Source of the DNA: Pseudomonadales bacterium
Lineage (GTDB): Bacteria; Pseudomonadota; Gammaproteobacteria; Pseudomonadales; Azotimanducaceae
Length of the DNA stretch: 64,000 nucleotides
Assembly (NCBI GenBank): GCA_024234635.1
Contig: JACKNX010000006.1
Coordinates: 1-64,000 of the forward strand
Direction: 5' to 3'
Positions 8,684 to 17,021 of this stretch are shown here, piece by piece (position 1 is the stretch's first letter; every line of letters begins with the position of its first letter). Below the pieces are notes generated by a model. The model was not told the DNA's origin, ran no database searches, and saw only the letters and a program-made list of their open reading frames with translations. The position numbers were made by a program, and so were the translations under genes.

Positions 8684-9889
8684 ATGCGCTACCTGCTGGA
8701 AGACATCACGGTGATCGACGCCGCCACCTACCTGGCGGGCCCTGGCGCCGCGACCATCCTCGCGGACTTCGGAGCCAACGTGATCAAGATCGAGCCACCC
8801 GGCGGCGATGGCTACCGCACGTTGGTGGGGCCGTATCCCGTGCCTTACCACTGGCAACTCACGTCCCGTAACAAGCGCAGCCTGTGCCTGGACCTGGCGC
8901 GCCCCGAAGCCCGCGCGGTGATGCACGGGCTGCTGGCGAAAGCCGATGTGCTGACGACCAATTTTCTGCAGCCCGCACTGGAAAAGTACGAGCTGGATTA
9001 CGCGCGACTGCATGCGCTGAACCCGCGACTGGTATTCGCGCACATCACCGGCTACGGCACCGAGGGGCCGGATGTGGAACGCCGTGGTTTCGACACCACC
9101 GCGTGGTGGGGACGCAGCGGCATGATGGAGTTCATCCGCGCCCAGGGCGGCCCGCCGCAGAATGCGGCGCCCGGTATGGGCGATCACGCCACGGCCAGTA
9201 CGTTGTTCGGCGCCATCATGACGGGTCTGTACCGGCGCGAACGCACGGGGGAGGGCGCCTACGTCGCCACGTCGCTCATGGCAACGGGGCTGTGGTCCAA
9301 CGGCATGGCGCTGCAGGGAGTGATCGCCGGCAACGACCTGGGAAAGCACAAGCAGGAGAAGGGCTGGCACAGTCCCTTCACCGGTATCTATCGCAGCCGT
9401 GACGGCGGTTTCATTCAACTGGCTGCGATCAACCCGTCGCGCGAGTGGCCGAAGCTCTGTGCCGCGCTCGAGAGGCCGGAGTGGCTTTCCGACACGCGAT
9501 TCAAGGACATGCGGTCCGCCATGCGCAACCGCATGGACCTGATTGCGCTGCTCGAAGCCGCCATGGGCGCCTACGACCTGGATGTGCTGTGCGCCCGCCT
9601 GGATGCGGCGGATGTCACCTATGGGCGGGTGCAGCCGATGGGTGACGTGATTCGCGATCCGCAGGCGCTGGCCAACGGCTACATCATTCCCACGGGTGAT
9701 CCGGGCGAGGACTACCCGCTCACCATCAACAGTCCGATTTTCGTGGGCGGCGAAGCCAAACGACCGCCAAAGCGGGCGCCGGAGGTTGGCGCCGATTCGC
9801 AGGACGTGCTGCGGGAGTTTGGCTGGGACGAATCAGCCATCCAGGCGCTGCTGGCCAGTGGCGCGGTGATTGGTGGCGCATCCAACTGA
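8684..9889 (+). CDS. CaiB/BaiF family CoA-transferase, second copy
   Basis: The protein has 401 residues from the chosen ATG, which has a GAGGGG ribosome site 8 nt upstream. The frame is open further upstream, but that part overlaps the divergent SGNH gene and lacks family sequence. Motifs are ITVIDAATYLAGPGAATILADFGANVIKIE, NKRSLCLDLARPEA, the Asp in PGMGDHATASTLFGA (expected acyl-CoA anhydride position), and TGEGAYVATSLMATG. It differs strongly from the CoA-transferase at 5685, so the two are not a recent duplication. The acid substrate is unknown. An FMN-type protein follows 40 nt downstream on the same strand. Confidence 0.88.
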   Translation: MRYLLEDITVIDAATYLAGPGAATILADFGANVIKIEPPGGDGYRTLVGPYPVPYHWQLTSRNKRSLCLDLARPEARAVMHGLLAKADVLTTNFLQPALEKYELDYARLHALNPRLVFAHITGYGTEGPDVERRGFDTTAWWGRSGMMEFIRAQGGPPQNAAPGMGDHATASTLFGAIMTGLYRRERTGEGAYVATSLMATGLWSNGMALQGVIAGNDLGKHKQEKGWHSPFTGIYRSRDGGFIQLAAINPSREWPKLCAALERPEWLSDTRFKDMRSAMRNRMDLIALLEAAMGAYDLDVLCARLDAADVTYGRVQPMGDVIRDPQALANGYIIPTGDPGEDYPLTINSPIFVGGEAKRPPKRAPEVGADSQDVLREFGWDESAIQALLASGAVIGGASN

Positions 9890-9929
9890 TCGCCGCCTCG
9901 ACCAACGATAACCATACGGGGACAGAGAG

Positions 9930-10340
9930 ATGATTTCCGATAATCCGGCCTGGGACGAATTTGTTACCGCGCACCGCTGGGCGGTGCTCACCACGCTGCG
10001 TGCGAGCGGCACGCCTTCGAGTTCCGTCATTGCCTATGCCCGCGATGGCGATGAACTGGTCATCAGCACGCCGGGTGATCGCTTCAAGGTCCGCTGCATC
10101 GAACGCAATCCGGCCGTGAACCTGTGCATCATCAGCAATGCCGAACCCTTCAATTTTGTCGCCGTCGAAGGGGTGGCGACGATACAGCGGGAGAACCTGG
10201 TGCCTCCCACGCAGGCGGTGTTCGACGCTATTGCCGGCACTGGCTACAAGACACCCGACGATCTGGCGGGCTGGATCGCGCGGGAGGGCCGCGTGATTCT
10301 GCGCATCCGGCCAGAGCGGGTGACCGCGGTCATCCGTTGA
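9930..10340 (+). CDS. PPOX-class (pyridoxamine-phosphate-oxidase-like split-barrel) flavin-binding protein
   Basis: The protein has 136 residues with the start ATG after a GGGGACAGAGAG ribosome site. The pattern FVTAHRWAVLTTLRASGTPSSSVIAYARDGDELVISTPGDRFKVRCIERNPAVNLCI matches the N-terminal half of F420- or FMN-binding split-barrel proteins of the PPOX class. Such proteins bind FMN, F420 or heme as cytoplasmic dimers and reduce or bind small molecules. The cofactor cannot be told from sequence. It is probably co-transcribed with the CoA-transferase upstream. It converges on the ABC permease, whose stop lies 12 nt away. Confidence 0.8.
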   Translation: MISDNPAWDEFVTAHRWAVLTTLRASGTPSSSVIAYARDGDELVISTPGDRFKVRCIERNPAVNLCIISNAEPFNFVAVEGVATIQRENLVPPTQAVFDAIAGTGYKTPDDLAGWIAREGRVILRIRPERVTAVIR

Positions 10341-10352
10341 CGAACGGCGGTC

Positions 10353-11534
10353 TCAGCCCAGGATACGCTCGCGCTGATAGATGCTGATGGCAAGGCGTGT
10401 CAGGAGGGCCGCCAGCAGGCCTGTGCTGCCAATCGAGAGTGCGACGTCCCGGATGGCTACCGCATCGTCCGTCATGAAGTCCGAGATCAGGAACGACTGC
10501 GACAGGCTGGGCAGCAACATCATCCAGGGCGTCGGCTCCAGGCTCATGAGTTGCGTGAACATGATGGGCAGCGTGGGCACGAGCACCAGGAACGAAAGGT
10601 AGGTCTGTGCCTCCTTGTAGGTTCGCGCCATGGACGCGACGACCGTCAGCAACGCGGCGGCCAGCCAGATCATGGGCAGCATCACCAGGAAGATCAGCAG
10701 ACAGTTGCCGGCGGTGAAGCCGAGCGACAGGCCGATGCGTTCCAGCGGTACCAGCGGCAATCCGACATAGAACCCGGCAAGCAGCAGCAACAGGCTGGCG
10801 CCGGCAAACGTGCAGGTGGCGGCGATCTTCCCCAGTACCAGCGCGGCTCGGGAAATGGGTTGTGACAGCAATGGCTCCAGCGAGCCGTGCTCGCGCTCGC
10901 CGGCGGTGGTGTCGATGGCGAGGTAGAAGCCGCCCATGAAAGCAACCAGCAGAATGAAATAGGGCACCATGGACAGCACCATGAGTGCTTTTTCAGCGTT
11001 TGAGGCCACGTCCAGACGTTGCACGGAAATCGGCTGCACAAGGCCGGGATCGATGCCGCGAAGCTGCAGGCGCAGCAGGCCGATGATCCGGCTGTAGGCT
11101 TCGATCTGACCTTCCAGAATGCGCGCGCGGCGCGACGCGGAGCCGAGTTCGGAGGAGTCATAGACCAGGGTCAACGTAACGCGTTCGCCGCGTGACTGAC
11201 GCGTTGCATAGTCGTCCGGTATCAGCAGGACGAGATCGTGGTTGCCGGAGGTGACCAGCGTTCTGGGATCGGCATCGTCCGCCAGCGTGATGGGCTCAGC
11301 GTTGGCATTGGCTGCCGCCAGGCGTTGCATGAGCGTGGGCGCGTTCCCGCCGCCCACGACGGCGAAGTGGATGGCATCATCGCGTTCGCCCAGGGTTTTC
11401 TGCAGCATGAAAGTCATCAGTCCGACGAACAGCAACGGTCCCATCAGCGCGAGGGAGAACGATGAAATGATCGTGCGTCGGTCGCGGAAGTTGTCCACGC
11501 ACTCCTTCAGGTAGACGGTGAGAAACGGCTTCAT
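10353..11534 (-). CDS. ABC-2 type exporter permease, NatB-like
   Basis: The protein has 393 residues. One transmembrane helix lies near residues 20-45 (FSLALMGPLLFVGLMTFML). A ~130-residue extracytoplasmic domain follows. A C-terminal bundle of about five helices (for example ILLVAFMGGFYLAIDTTAGERE, SLLLLLAGFYVGLPL, CLLIFLVMLPMIWLAAALLT) completes it. This is the NatB/ABC-2 layout, and GEREHGSLEPLLSQP is the characteristic cytoplasmic loop. With the overlapping ATPase gene it would form an exporter. NatAB pumps sodium in Bacillus, but the substrate here is inferred only by family. It overlaps the ATPase gene by 4 nt, indicating translational coupling. It is the last gene of the ispB operon. 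Confidence 0.85.
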   Translation of the reverse strand: MKPFLTVYLKECVDNFRDRRTIISSFSLALMGPLLFVGLMTFMLQKTLGERDDAIHFAVVGGGNAPTLMQRLAAANANAEPITLADDADPRTLVTSGNHDLVLLIPDDYATRQSRGERVTLTLVYDSSELGSASRRARILEGQIEAYSRIIGLLRLQLRGIDPGLVQPISVQRLDVASNAEKALMVLSMVPYFILLVAFMGGFYLAIDTTAGEREHGSLEPLLSQPISRAALVLGKIAATCTFAGASLLLLLAGFYVGLPLVPLERIGLSLGFTAGNCLLIFLVMLPMIWLAAALLTVVASMARTYKEAQTYLSFLVLVPTLPIMFTQLMSLEPTPWMMLLPSLSQSFLISDFMTDDAVAIRDVALSIGSTGLLAALLTRLAISIYQRERILG

Positions 11535-12262
11535 TGCTCACCTTCCTCCAGACCTGCGATCTGCACGAAGGCCGTTTCCAGGTCCTGTGTGCCGGCGGCT
11601 TCGCGAAGCTGATCGACGGTCCCGGAGTAGCGCACCGTACCGCCTGCGATGATTACCACGTCATCACACAGATTGGCCACCTCCTGCATGATATGGCTGG
11701 AGAACAGCACGCAACAGCCAGCCTCACGCAGGCGCAGGATGATTTCCCGCAACGCCCGGGTGGCCATGACGTCCAGGCCGTTGGTCGGTTCGTCGAGAAT
11801 CACGTGTGCGGGATTGTGGACCAGCGCGCGGGCCAGGGCGACCTTGACCCGCTGGCCCTGGGAGAAGCCTTTGGTCCTCCGGTCAGCGAACGGCACCATG
11901 TCCAGTTGTTCAAGCAGTGACTCGATGCGCCGTTCCAGCGCCTCTCCGTGCAGACCCTGCAGGCGGCCGTAGTAGCGGATGTTTTCCCGCGCCGTCAGAC
12001 GTGGATAGATGCCCGAGTTGTGCGGCATCACGCCGATGTTGGCGCGTACCAGGTCCGGCTCGATGCGTACGTCGTGGCCATTCACGGTGGCAGCGCCCTC
12101 ATCGGCGCTCAGAACACCGGCCAGAATGCGCAGAGTCGTCGATTTGCCGGCGCCGTTGGGGCCAAGCAGTGCGGTCACGCGTCGGTCCGCGGCGTCGAAC
12201 GTCACGTCATTGATGGCGACCACAGTGCCGAAACGCTTGCCCAGGCCCTGTACGCGGATCAT
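11531..12262 (-). CDS. ABC transporter ATP-binding protein, NatA-like
   Basis: The protein has 243 residues. Walker A is GPNGAGKST at residues 34-42. The signature motif is the variant FSQGQRVKVALARAL in place of LSGGQ. Walker B is HVILDEPTNGLD, and the switch His is in SSHIMQE. It is a cytoplasmic ATPase that would power the permease encoded next. It overlaps both neighbours by 4 nt (ATGA), so hydrolase, ATPase and permease are probably translated as one coupled unit. FSQGQ is common in NatA/CcmA-like exporters and is not a defect. Confidence 0.9.
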   Translation of the reverse strand: MIRVQGLGKRFGTVVAINDVTFDAADRRVTALLGPNGAGKSTTLRILAGVLSADEGAATVNGHDVRIEPDLVRANIGVMPHNSGIYPRLTARENIRYYGRLQGLHGEALERRIESLLEQLDMVPFADRRTKGFSQGQRVKVALARALVHNPAHVILDEPTNGLDVMATRALREIILRLREAGCCVLFSSHIMQEVANLCDDVVIIAGGTVRYSGTVDQLREAAGTQDLETAFVQIAGLEEGEQ

Positions 12263-13755
12263 GGCGCAGGGCCCAGGTTGTCGAGAAACACGGGCATGGA
12301 CGGCATGTTGTTCAGGCAGGTTCCATCGATTGCGCTGGCGTCGAGCGTATCCACGAACTCATTGACCAGCAGTGGCACGCAGCCGCGTGCCAGCACACCG
12401 TGCCCCATGCCCGCGGCGACCAAGTGTCTGCCGTGCGGGAAAAAGGGCAGCATCGCCTCGCCATAGGCCGGAGGCGTAATGGGATCTTCGGCGCCGGACA
12501 GCAGCAGGGCCGGCATCTCGAATATGCGCGGCACGTGCAGGTCCGCGTCCAGGACTCCAGCGGGCCACACGGAACAGATGGCGTGCAGCGTGTCCATCAT
12601 TTCCGCACCCAGATAGCTGTCTTCCAGCAGTTGCCGCTCGGTGTCGTCGACTTCGAACGGCACGTCTTCCGTGCAGACCACCGCGTTGTGCATGCCGTTT
12701 GCAATGGACGCATCCACGCGCTCCAGGGTCAACATCGCCTGTGCGGCTATCGGTATGAGGTTGCCCTGCCGGGTGGCGTTGATCAGGTAAGGGACTATCG
12801 CGGCGGTTTCCGGCGCGTACAGGGAGAGACGCACCGCGGCGGCCAGGTGGGGGTAGGCCAAGCGGATACTCGTGGCTTCTCCGGTCACGGGATGTGGCAG
12901 GGGCGCGTCCCGCGGCGGCATCCCGCGCAGGGCAGTCAGTGTGCTGATGAAATCACCGTGTCTCGTGTCGCAGACGTCATCGCCGGCACAGGCGGCGCGC
13001 AGGCGTTCGAGCGCGGCCTGGCTGTTCAGGACCACGTTCGCGCCCAGTCGTGTACCGACTGGCACGATACCGTCGATGACAAGTGAGCGAACCTGTGCCG
13101 GGTAGCGGCGTGCGTAGTGCTGAGCAACGCGCGTACCGTAGGAGATGCCGTACACATTCCACTGCCTGTAGCCAAGTGTCTCGCGCAGCGCCTCCAGGTC
13201 GGTGACTGCAACGCTGGTGGTGAACTGGCGCGGGTCGTAGTCGAGCCCGCCAAGGCAGGCGCGGGTGCGCCGGATGATTTCTTCAGGGCCTGCCTCCATC
13301 TGCGCGGCGGCGTCATCGCGGCAGCGAAGCGGTGCGGAGCGCCCGGTGCCGCGCTGATCGATCACAATCACATCCCGCTCGTTGGCCAGCACCTGCACGG
13401 TATCCCACAGGTCAACGAGCAGGTCGATCGAGGCGGCGCCCGGACCGCCGTTGATCAGCGTGATGGCATCTTCGCGCGGCTGCCTTGATCCTGCCCGAAC
13501 GCGGGCGACGGCCAGTTCCAGCGTGACGCCATCGGGTGCGGCAGGATCCACCGGCCGCACGAATGTGGCGCACTCGGCGTAGCGGACGCTGGCGGCGTCG
13601 GAGCCGGACAAGGCGCAGGGCGCAAAGTCGAGGCCTGTGCCCGCCCGCGTCGACGGCGCAACGAGCCACAGCAAGGCGCAGGCAAGGGCCAGGTGGCGTA
13701 ACGGCCTGGTCCGCGAGCGGCATGCTGCGGCCAGAAGTGCAAAGCGGTTGCTCAC
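12259..13755 (-). CDS. Exported alpha/beta hydrolase with TAP-like C-terminus
   Basis: The protein has 498 residues. The N-terminus is positively charged and followed by a hydrophobic signal segment (HLALACALLWLVAPSTRA, residues 21-38), so it is probably periplasmic. NGGPGAAS at 102-109 forms the oxyanion region, VIDQRGTGRS is typical of proline iminopeptidase relatives, and GISYGT carries nucleophile Ser205. The C-terminal TAP-like domain has LLLSGAEDPITPP (catalytic Asp) and AAGMGHGV (catalytic His). Family members release N-terminal tripeptides or prolines, or act as esterases. It lies between ispB (16-nt gap) and NatA (4-nt overlap). A role tied to the exporter is possible but unproven. 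Confidence 0.85.
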   Translation of the reverse strand: MSNRFALLAAACRSRTRPLRHLALACALLWLVAPSTRAGTGLDFAPCALSGSDAASVRYAECATFVRPVDPAAPDGVTLELAVARVRAGSRQPREDAITLINGGPGAASIDLLVDLWDTVQVLANERDVIVIDQRGTGRSAPLRCRDDAAAQMEAGPEEIIRRTRACLGGLDYDPRQFTTSVAVTDLEALRETLGYRQWNVYGISYGTRVAQHYARRYPAQVRSLVIDGIVPVGTRLGANVVLNSQAALERLRAACAGDDVCDTRHGDFISTLTALRGMPPRDAPLPHPVTGEATSIRLAYPHLAAAVRLSLYAPETAAIVPYLINATRQGNLIPIAAQAMLTLERVDASIANGMHNAVVCTEDVPFEVDDTERQLLEDSYLGAEMMDTLHAICSVWPAGVLDADLHVPRIFEMPALLLSGAEDPITPPAYGEAMLPFFPHGRHLVAAGMGHGVLARGCVPLLVNEFVDTLDASAIDGTCLNNMPSMPVFLDNLGPAP

Positions 13756-13771
13756 TTGTCGATGGGATCCG

Positions 13772-14797
13772 TCAACTCAGCCGGCTTGTGCAGTAGCGTG
13801 TCAGATCGCGCATGGCAATGCTCGCATCGCTGTCCGGAAGTATCTGCAATGCATCAAGGGCGGCCTCGGATTCGGTGAACGCCGCATCCCGGGCATAGCG
13901 TATGGAACCGAGGGCTTCCAGGATCGTCAGCGTATCGGACAGCCCGGACGTATCACCCCGACGCAGGGCGTCGATGAGTCGCTCCCGCTGGACCGGCGAA
14001 CCATGCGCCAGGGCGTGAATGAGCGGCAGGGTGAGTTTGCCTTCCGCCAGGTCATCCCCGGCGTTCTTGCCCATCGTCGCGGAGTCACTCGCATAGTCCA
14101 TGCAATCGTCCACCAGCTGGTAGGCCATGCCGAAGTGCAGGCCGAACCGGCGCAGCGCCTCGATATGCCCCGGATTGGTGCTGGCGAGAAGTCCAGCCGT
14201 GTGCGTGGCGGCTTCGAACAGCAGCGCCGTCTTGGCGCGTATGGTTTCCCGGTACATCCCCTCATCCACGTCCAGGCGGCCGATATTGGCGAGCTGCTGG
14301 ACTTCGCCCTGGGCGATGATGTTCGTGGCGCTGGACAGAACATCGAGAATCGGGAGGCGGCCGAGTTCCACCATCAGTTGAAAGGCGCGGCTGTACAGGA
14401 AGTCGCCCACCAGCACACTGGGCGCATTGCCCCAGAGCGCGTTGGCGGTGGCCCGCCCGCGGCGCAGGTTCGAGTGGTCCACCACATCGTCGTGCAGGAG
14501 TGTGGCGGTGTGCAGGAATTCGATCACGGCAGCCAGTTTGATGTGTTCCTCGCCCTGATAGTCGAGCGCGCGCGTGCCCAGCAGGACCAGCAGGGGACGC
14601 AGCCGCTTGCCGCCGCTTTCCACGATATAGGCGCCAATTTTCTCCACCAGCTCAACGTCGGAGGTCAGGCGGTTCGGAATCAGGGCGTTCACCGCGGTGA
14701 AATCGGCGCGTACCAGCGCGAACACCGCGTCCAGCGACGCCGGGGCGGCACCGGAGGTGGGATTGGCCGCGGCAGGTGCGGGTGAATGGGCGGTCAT
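13772..14797 (-). CDS. ispB: Octaprenyl (polyprenyl) diphosphate synthase
   Basis: The protein has 341 residues. It elongates farnesyl diphosphate with isopentenyl units to make the side chain of ubiquinone. The first Asp-rich motif is LLHDDVVD (Asp103, Asp104, Asp107) and the second is QLVDDCMDYA. GGKRLRP binds the allylic diphosphate. The N-terminal ~20 residues are Pro/Ala-rich and not conserved. It is divergent from rplU-rpmA, exactly as in many Gammaproteobacteria, which supports the symbol. It heads a leftward group with the hydrolase and ABC genes. Chain length (7 to 10 units) cannot be read from sequence with confidence. Confidence 0.93.
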   Translation of the reverse strand: MTAHSPAPAAANPTSGAAPASLDAVFALVRADFTAVNALIPNRLTSDVELVEKIGAYIVESGGKRLRPLLVLLGTRALDYQGEEHIKLAAVIEFLHTATLLHDDVVDHSNLRRGRATANALWGNAPSVLVGDFLYSRAFQLMVELGRLPILDVLSSATNIIAQGEVQQLANIGRLDVDEGMYRETIRAKTALLFEAATHTAGLLASTNPGHIEALRRFGLHFGMAYQLVDDCMDYASDSATMGKNAGDDLAEGKLTLPLIHALAHGSPVQRERLIDALRRGDTSGLSDTLTILEALGSIRYARDAAFTESEAALDALQILPDSDASIAMRDLTRYCTSRLS

Positions 14798-14892
14798 GAT
14801 CGGCGGTCAACTCCTGGTTTCGGTCCACGGGTCCGTTGCCGGACCCGCGCAGCCGGCCGCGACTGCGGTAGTGCAATGGCGCTAATGATGCG

Positions 14893-14921
14893 TTGTATTT
14901 GGCGGGTTGTCCCCTTAGAAT
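14893..14921 (+). promoter_or_regulatory. Probable sigma-70 promoter for rplU-rpmA
   Basis: A -35 box TTGTAT (14893-14898), a 17-bp spacer and a -10 box TAGAAT (14916-14921) point toward rplU. The predicted leader is about 225 nt long. It contains three near-repeats of CCCGGATG around 14973-15004 and no gene. The 359-bp gap between ispB and rplU holds nothing else recognisable. Confidence 0.6.
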
Positions 14922-15156
14922 GCCCGCTTTTCGTACGCCCGCGCCTGTCTCATTGCGTCGATCTTCACTGCCATCCCGGATGCACCCGGATGCATCCCGG
15001 ATGGGTCGGCAAGCTCGCGTGATGAGGACATGGGGCGGATTGTAATACACGTTTAACCTTGGCGTGACCGGACGGATGCTGCACGGAATGCCGTGCTGCA
15101 GCGCGATCATTCGCGATGATTGCCGGTCGGCCATTTGCGCAGCGCGGAGACTGTCA

Positions 15157-15471
15157 GTGACGTTTGCGGTAATTAAAAGCGGTGGCAAGCAGCATCGGGT
15201 ACAGGAAGGGGACATCCTGAAACTGGAAAAGCTCGATGCCGAACCCGGTAGCGAAGTGGTATTCGATGAGGTCCTGATGGTCGCCAATGGTGACGAAATT
15301 GCGGTTGGCAGTCCTTATGTGGCTGGAGGCCAGGTCAAGGCCGAAGTGCTGGCACACGATCGGGCTGACAAGGTGACGATCATCAAGTTCCGTCGTCGCC
15401 AGGACTATCGAAAGAAACAGGGGCATCGCCAGTGGTTCACGGCCGTGCGCATCACGGGCATCAGCGGTTGA
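15157..15471 (+). CDS. rplU: 50S ribosomal protein L21
   Basis: The protein has 104 residues from a GTG start at 15157, with GCGGAG 9-14 nt upstream. The family begins at about this residue (TFAVIKSGGKQHRV), so the frame open further upstream is not used. The C-terminus has the L21 signature FRRRQDYRKKQGHRQ followed by TAVRITGI. It binds 23S rRNA domain I and helps assemble the large subunit. rpmA follows 18 nt later, in one of the most conserved bacterial gene pairs. Confidence 0.96.
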   Translation: MTFAVIKSGGKQHRVQEGDILKLEKLDAEPGSEVVFDEVLMVANGDEIAVGSPYVAGGQVKAEVLAHDRADKVTIIKFRRRQDYRKKQGHRQWFTAVRITGISG

Positions 15472-15489
15472 CGGAGAGCAGGTAGCGTC

Positions 15490-15756
15490 ATGGCACACAA
15501 AAAGGCAGGCGGCAGCACCCGCAACGGGCGCGATTCCGAGTCCAAACGGCTTGGTCTCAAGAAATTCGGTGGGCAGTTCGTGCGCGCCGGCAATATCATC
15601 GTCCGCCAGCGCGGCACGCAGTATCATCCCGGCGAAAACGTCGGCTGTGGCCGGGACTACACGCTGTTCGCGACTTCCGACGGTTTCGTCGAGTTCGCCG
15701 TGCGGGGACCGCACCGTCGTCGGGTGATCTCGGTGGCGGCGGCCACCGGGCAGTAA
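15490..15756 (+). CDS. rpmA: 50S ribosomal protein L27
   Basis: The protein has 88 residues, starting MAHKKAGGSTRNGRDSESKR, the canonical L27 N-terminus whose tail reaches the peptidyl-transferase centre. The middle GGQFVRAGNIIVRQRGT and GCGRDYTLFA are also diagnostic. It is co-transcribed with rplU and followed by a strong terminator hairpin before obgE. Confidence 0.97.
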   Translation: MAHKKAGGSTRNGRDSESKRLGLKKFGGQFVRAGNIIVRQRGTQYHPGENVGCGRDYTLFATSDGFVEFAVRGPHRRRVISVAAATGQ

Positions 15757-15775
15757 CGCGCCCTGGCTCCGGATG

Positions 15776-15803
15776 AAAACCCCGCCACCGAGCGGGGTTT
15801 TTT
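15776..15803 (+). terminator. Rho-independent terminator after rpmA
   Basis: A perfect 10-bp stem is formed by AAAACCCCGC (15776-15785) and GCGGGGTTTT (15792-15801) around a 6-nt loop, followed by more T. It ends the rplU-rpmA transcript only 7 nt before the obgE start. obgE therefore either depends on read-through or has a promoter overlapping this stem. Confidence 0.85.
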
Positions 15804-15809
15804 ACACGT

Positions 15810-17021
15810 ATGCAATTCATCGACGAAGCCACGATACAGGTCCATGCCGGCAAGGGCGGTAACGGCGCCCTATCGTTTCGTCGCGAAAAATACATTCCCG
15901 AGGGTGGGCCCGATGGCGGTGATGGCGGCGCCGGCGGGGACGTCTGGCTGGTAGCCGACGCGCAACTCAACACCCTGGTGGATTTTCGTTTTCAGCCGCG
16001 CTATCGGGCTGGCAACGGGGAAGGCGGCGCGGGACGCAACAAGACCGGTGCCCGTGGCGCGGACTGCGAAGTACGAGTTCCCGTGGGCACCATGGTGGTG
16101 GACGAAAGCACGCTGGAGACACTTGGCGATCTCACCCGGCCTGGTGAACGGCTGCTCGTCGCCCAGGGGGGGCGCGCGGGCCTGGGCAATACCCGATTCA
16201 AATCCAGCACCAATCGCGCGCCCCGCAAGACGCTGCCCGGAGCGCCCGGTGAGCAGCGACAGCTTCGCCTGCAACTGAAGCTGCTGGCGGATGTCGGCCT
16301 TATCGGTCTGCCCAATGCGGGCAAGTCGACTCTGATCGGGCAGATCTCGGCGGCAAATCCCAAAGTGGCGGACTATCCTTTCACGACACTCGTACCCAAT
16401 CTCGGTGTGGTACGGGCGGGCACGGATTCGAGTTTCGTCGTGGCGGACATTCCCGGGTTGATCGAAGGCGCGGCGAGTGGTGCCGGGCTCGGCGCACAGT
16501 TCCTCCGTCACATTGCCAGGACACGGGTGCTGTTGCATCTGGTGGACGTGCAGTCACCCGAGGGAACGCCGGTGCTCGACGCCATTGAACTGGTGGAAAA
16601 CGAGATGGCCAGCTACGCGCCGGCATTGCTGGAGAAGACGATCTGGCTGGTGCTCACCAAGGTGGACCAACTCGAGAAGAAACAGCTTGCAGCCCTGGAG
16701 CGAAAAGTGCGTCGGGCGTACCCGAAGCGACCGTTGTTCGCGGTGTCTGCCCTGGCGGATATCGGGCTGGATGATCTGGTGAATGCGCTGATGCGGCTTA
16801 TCGAGAACTTCAGACGTCAGTATCGGGAGGACGCTGAATTTCGCGAGGCTCAGGACGCGTACGAGGCGAGGCTCGCTGCCGAGGTGACGGAGGCGGCGTT
16901 GCAGGTTAGACCCGTACGTAATTTGTCAGGTGATCCTGGGCCATTGCTCGATGGTGAAGTGGATGACGAGGACTGGGGCGACAACGATGATGATGTTGAA
17001 GTGATCTATGTTCGCGAGTGA
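15810..17021 (+). CDS. obgE: GTPase ObgE/CgtA
   Basis: The protein has 403 residues. The glycine-rich Obg fold occupies residues 1-158 (GKGGNGALSFRREKYIPEGGP, GGDGGAGGDVW, RNKTGARG). The G domain has G1 GLPNAGKST (166-174), G3 DIPGLIEGA (213-221) and G4 TKVD. The C-terminal tail is strongly acidic (DDEDWGDNDDDVE). It is an essential 50S-associated GTPase linking ribosome assembly, DNA replication and stringent response. It lies downstream of rpmA, in the usual order. Its 3' end overlaps the proB start by 14 nt. Confidence 0.96.
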   Translation: MQFIDEATIQVHAGKGGNGALSFRREKYIPEGGPDGGDGGAGGDVWLVADAQLNTLVDFRFQPRYRAGNGEGGAGRNKTGARGADCEVRVPVGTMVVDESTLETLGDLTRPGERLLVAQGGRAGLGNTRFKSSTNRAPRKTLPGAPGEQRQLRLQLKLLADVGLIGLPNAGKSTLIGQISAANPKVADYPFTTLVPNLGVVRAGTDSSFVVADIPGLIEGAASGAGLGAQFLRHIARTRVLLHLVDVQSPEGTPVLDAIELVENEMASYAPALLEKTIWLVLTKVDQLEKKQLAALERKVRRAYPKRPLFAVSALADIGLDDLVNALMRLIENFRRQYREDAEFREAQDAYEARLAAEVTEAALQVRPVRNLSGDPGPLLDGEVDDEDWGDNDDDVEVIYVRE

